Assembly (NCBI RefSeq): GCF_000719555.1
Contig: NZ_JOGX01000029.1
Coordinates: 62,001 to 126,000 of the forward strand
Source of the DNA: Streptomyces sp. NRRL F-5727
GTDB taxonomy: Bacteria; Actinomycetota; Actinomycetes; Streptomycetales; Streptomycetaceae
Reading direction: 5' to 3'
DNA: 64,000 bases
Shown here: piece after piece, positions 62,362 through 64,000 of the stretch
How positions within the stretch are numbered: position 1 is the first letter of the stretch
How the letters are laid out: every line of letters begins with the position of its first letter
The notes under the pieces: model-generated
What the model saw: only the letters and a program-made list of their open reading frames with translations
Databases searched by the model: none
Told to the model about the DNA's origin: nothing
Program-made: the position numbers and the translations under genes

Positions 62362-63294
62362 TCATGTGCGGAGCCAGATCGCGACGGCCGCCGCGGTGGC
62401 GGTGCCGAGGAAGACGTAACCGCGCTTGTCGTATCGAGTGGCGACCGCCCGGAACTGCTTCATGCGGTTGATCGCCCGCTCGACGGTGTCGCGCTTCTTG
62501 TAACGGTCCTCGTCGAAGCCGGGCGACCGTCCACCGCGTGCGCCTTTGCGTCGGCGGGCGGCCTGGCTGTCACTCTTCTCCGGAATCGTGTGGCGGACGC
62601 CCCGCCGTCGCAGGTAATCGCGGACGGGGCCGTTGCTGTAGGCCCTGTCGGCCGCAAGGCTGTCGGGCTTCTTGCGTGGTCGTCCCAGGCCCGGTCTGGG
62701 GACTCGGATCTTCTCCAGCACCGCGATGAACTGGGTGCAGTCGGCTCGCTGACCTGGTGTGACGATGAAGGACATCGGGCGGCAGCGGCCGCCCGCGCTC
62801 AGGTGAAGTTTGCTGGTGAACCCGCCGCGCGAGCGGCCCAGGTCCTCGTCTCCAGCACCACCTCCACCAGGGCGGGCGTGCAGACTCTGCCACAGCGCTT
62901 CGTCCTGATGGTCTGGCTCCTCGGCCCCCTTTGAGCCGGGCGCCGGCGGTGGGTCGGTGCGAGCGCCCGCCGCGTGCTGGTGCGCCCGCACGATGGTGGA
63001 GTCGACCGAGATGTCCCAGTCGATCTCACCCGCTGCATCGGCTACGGCCTGGACCTGCTGGAGGAGACGTTCCCAGGTACCGTCCGCCGACCACAGGCGG
63101 TGGCGTTCATAGACGGTCTTCCACGGACCGAACCGTTCGCGCAGGTCACGCCACTGCACTCCGGTCCGCACTCGGGGCAGGATCCCGTCGATCACCTGCC
63201 GGTGATCCCGCCACCTGCCACAACGCCCGCTGCTGACCGGCAGGAACGGCCGCAGCCGTTCCCACTCGGCATCACTCAGATCACCCCGCCCCAT
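62362..63294 (-). CDS. IS5-family transposase, intact
   Basis: 310 aa from the ATG at 63294. An N-terminal DUF4096-type domain (LSDAEWERLRPFLPVSSGRC) is followed by IDWDISVDSTIVRAHQHAAG (first catalytic Asp), GGFTSKLHLSAGGRCRPMSF, and DSLAADRAYSNGPVRDYLRR (second Asp). The last part, DTVERAINRMKQFRAVATRY, supplies the Glu. It is uninterrupted and could be active. It lies directly behind the decayed copy but is only distantly similar to it. No convincing terminal repeats were found. Confidence 0.9.
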   Translation of the reverse strand: MGRGDLSDAEWERLRPFLPVSSGRCGRWRDHRQVIDGILPRVRTGVQWRDLRERFGPWKTVYERHRLWSADGTWERLLQQVQAVADAAGEIDWDISVDSTIVRAHQHAAGARTDPPPAPGSKGAEEPDHQDEALWQSLHARPGGGGAGDEDLGRSRGGFTSKLHLSAGGRCRPMSFIVTPGQRADCTQFIAVLEKIRVPRPGLGRPRKKPDSLAADRAYSNGPVRDYLRRRGVRHTIPEKSDSQAARRRKGARGGRSPGFDEDRYKKRDTVERAINRMKQFRAVATRYDKRGYVFLGTATAAAVAIWLRT

Positions 63295-63325
63295 GCTCCA
63301 TTCAACGGCTGGAGCACGCTGGCCG

Positions 63326-63907
63326 TCACGTGGCCGGCACGACACCTTCGCGCTGGGCGTTATTCGGCCTGGAAAGAAAGATCCGGCGGGTCGGCAGGTC
63401 GATTTCCGTGACGATGACGGTGATCTCCTCTCCGGCCTCCAACTCCTCCACCGGACTCATTGCGGGCCGACCGTCGATCTCTCTGGAGGGGACCAGCCCG
63501 ACGAACCCGTCTCCGAGCTCGACGAAGACGCCGATGGGAACGGTCTTCTCCACCGTCCCGCGGAATTCCTGACCCACCGCGCGGTCGGCGAAAGCCCGCA
63601 GGGGGTCGGGCTCCAGCGCCTTCAAGGACAGTCTGGCCTCCGCGTTGTAGGTGTCGAACTGGAGGAACTCGCACGAGACCCGCTGGCCTACGTGAACGAC
63701 ATCGGTGGGGGCGTCGATGTGCCGCCAGGACAGTTCGGGGATGACGATGAACCCGACACCGGGGAAGAGTGGATGGGCAGGTCCGTCGTCCAGGGCCACG
63801 AAGACCCCGAACCGCTCGATCGCCGTAACGGTGCCAGACAAGATGTCGCCGCGGTGCAAGGTCTCCAAAAACGCCCAGAGTTCCGGGCTCTCCGACTGCC
63901 AGTCCAT
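63326..63907 (-). CDS. S1 RNA-binding-domain protein
   Basis: 193 aa from the ATG at 63907. Two S1 domains are visible: GDILSGTVTAIERFGVFVAL (first) and GQEFRGTVEKTVPIGVFVEL (second), with a third VTEIDLPTRRIFLS strand at the C-terminus. S1 domains bind single-stranded RNA or nascent transcripts. Short two-S1 proteins in actinomycetes are of unknown role and are often near mobile elements. The C-terminal tail runs up to the neighbouring IS, which may have altered its last residues. Confidence 0.85.
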   Translation of the reverse strand: MDWQSESPELWAFLETLHRGDILSGTVTAIERFGVFVALDDGPAHPLFPGVGFIVIPELSWRHIDAPTDVVHVGQRVSCEFLQFDTYNAEARLSLKALEPDPLRAFADRAVGQEFRGTVEKTVPIGVFVELGDGFVGLVPSREIDGRPAMSPVEELEAGEEITVIVTEIDLPTRRIFLSRPNNAQREGVVPAT

Positions 63908-64000
63908 ACCGTCACCCTGGCACACGACATCGCGGGCCGACTACGACCTCGACAGACTGAAGCCCCGCCGCGCCCCAGCAACCGGAACCATGATGGGCCG
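63908..64000. other. Window end, no gene recognised
   Basis: The last 93 bases hold no recognised gene; they include the leader of the S1 gene. Confidence 0.4.

Noticed and set aside
62362..63326. Defined terminal inverted repeats for the intact IS5-type element
   Set aside because: I looked for copies of GGACTTGTCCGG at the other side and did not find them, so I give only the transposase gene.

Overview
This is a high-GC window with strongly GC3-biased genes, Shine-Dalgarno starts, frequent GTG starts, Tat signals, SsgA-like proteins, a Wbl (WhiB-family) protein, very large LuxR-type ATPase regulators and a TTA (bldA-type) codon. All of this points to a Streptomyces or close relative. The mix of regulators, stress enzymes, decayed genes and IS5-type elements looks like an accessory or chromosome-arm region rather than a conserved core. 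No rRNA, tRNA, CRISPR array or secondary-metabolite assembly line was seen.

Layout. 0-5 kb: a molybdopterin oxidoreductase with its cytochrome b partner, an ECF sigma factor, a metallo-beta-lactamase-fold hydrolase, a coiled-coil/winged-helix protein and a frameshifted Ohr gene. 5-12 kb: an alpha/beta hydrolase, two tandem ribosomal protein L32 paralogues, then a 65-aa peptide, an epoxide hydrolase, a catalase and an ankyrin protein. 12-21 kb: a two-component pair split by an SsgA-like gene and an isochorismatase, a cupin, decayed ricin-lectin genes and a 934-aa LuxR-type regulator. 21-34 kb: a tannase-type esterase, two ABC-F ATPases (the first with a possible leader-peptide attenuator), a CGNR zinc-finger regulator, the second coiled-coil/winged-helix protein, a GOLPH3/flavoprotein pair, a glyoxalase-fold protein and the intact Ohr copy. 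34-49 kb: SDRs, several alpha/beta hydrolases, a TetR, a deletion scar, an aldehyde dehydrogenase, a creatininase-like protein and a 1132-aa HelD-like ATPase. 49-64 kb: an MFS exporter with its TetR, a LLM flavin oxidoreductase, a HAD hydrolase, a prephenate dehydratase/acyl-CoA-dehydrogenase-like pair, a Wbl protein, a second giant LuxR regulator, a second SsgA-like protein, a thioesterase, two IS5-type transposases and an S1-domain protein.

The main discovery candidate is a local regulon. A 21-bp inverted repeat with half-sites GTCACC and GGTGAC around a 9-nt spacer lies upstream of the molybdo-oxidoreductase, both Ohr copies, the peptide/epoxide hydrolase/catalase cluster, the tannase, two alpha/beta hydrolases and the CGNR regulator. 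Many copies carry a TTGACA-like -35 hexamer in the spacer. At three promoters a second copy sits 40-42 bp downstream, across the likely start site. The CGNR (ABATE-type, stress-linked) protein is the best candidate repressor, because its own operator abuts its GTG start codon. The target enzymes suggest a response to oxidants, peroxides, epoxides or esters.

A second, independent family of short palindromes (cores ACATGT, ACACGT or CATATG, for example CACATGTG) is scattered through the promoters. It often lies beside the first motif and has no known owner.
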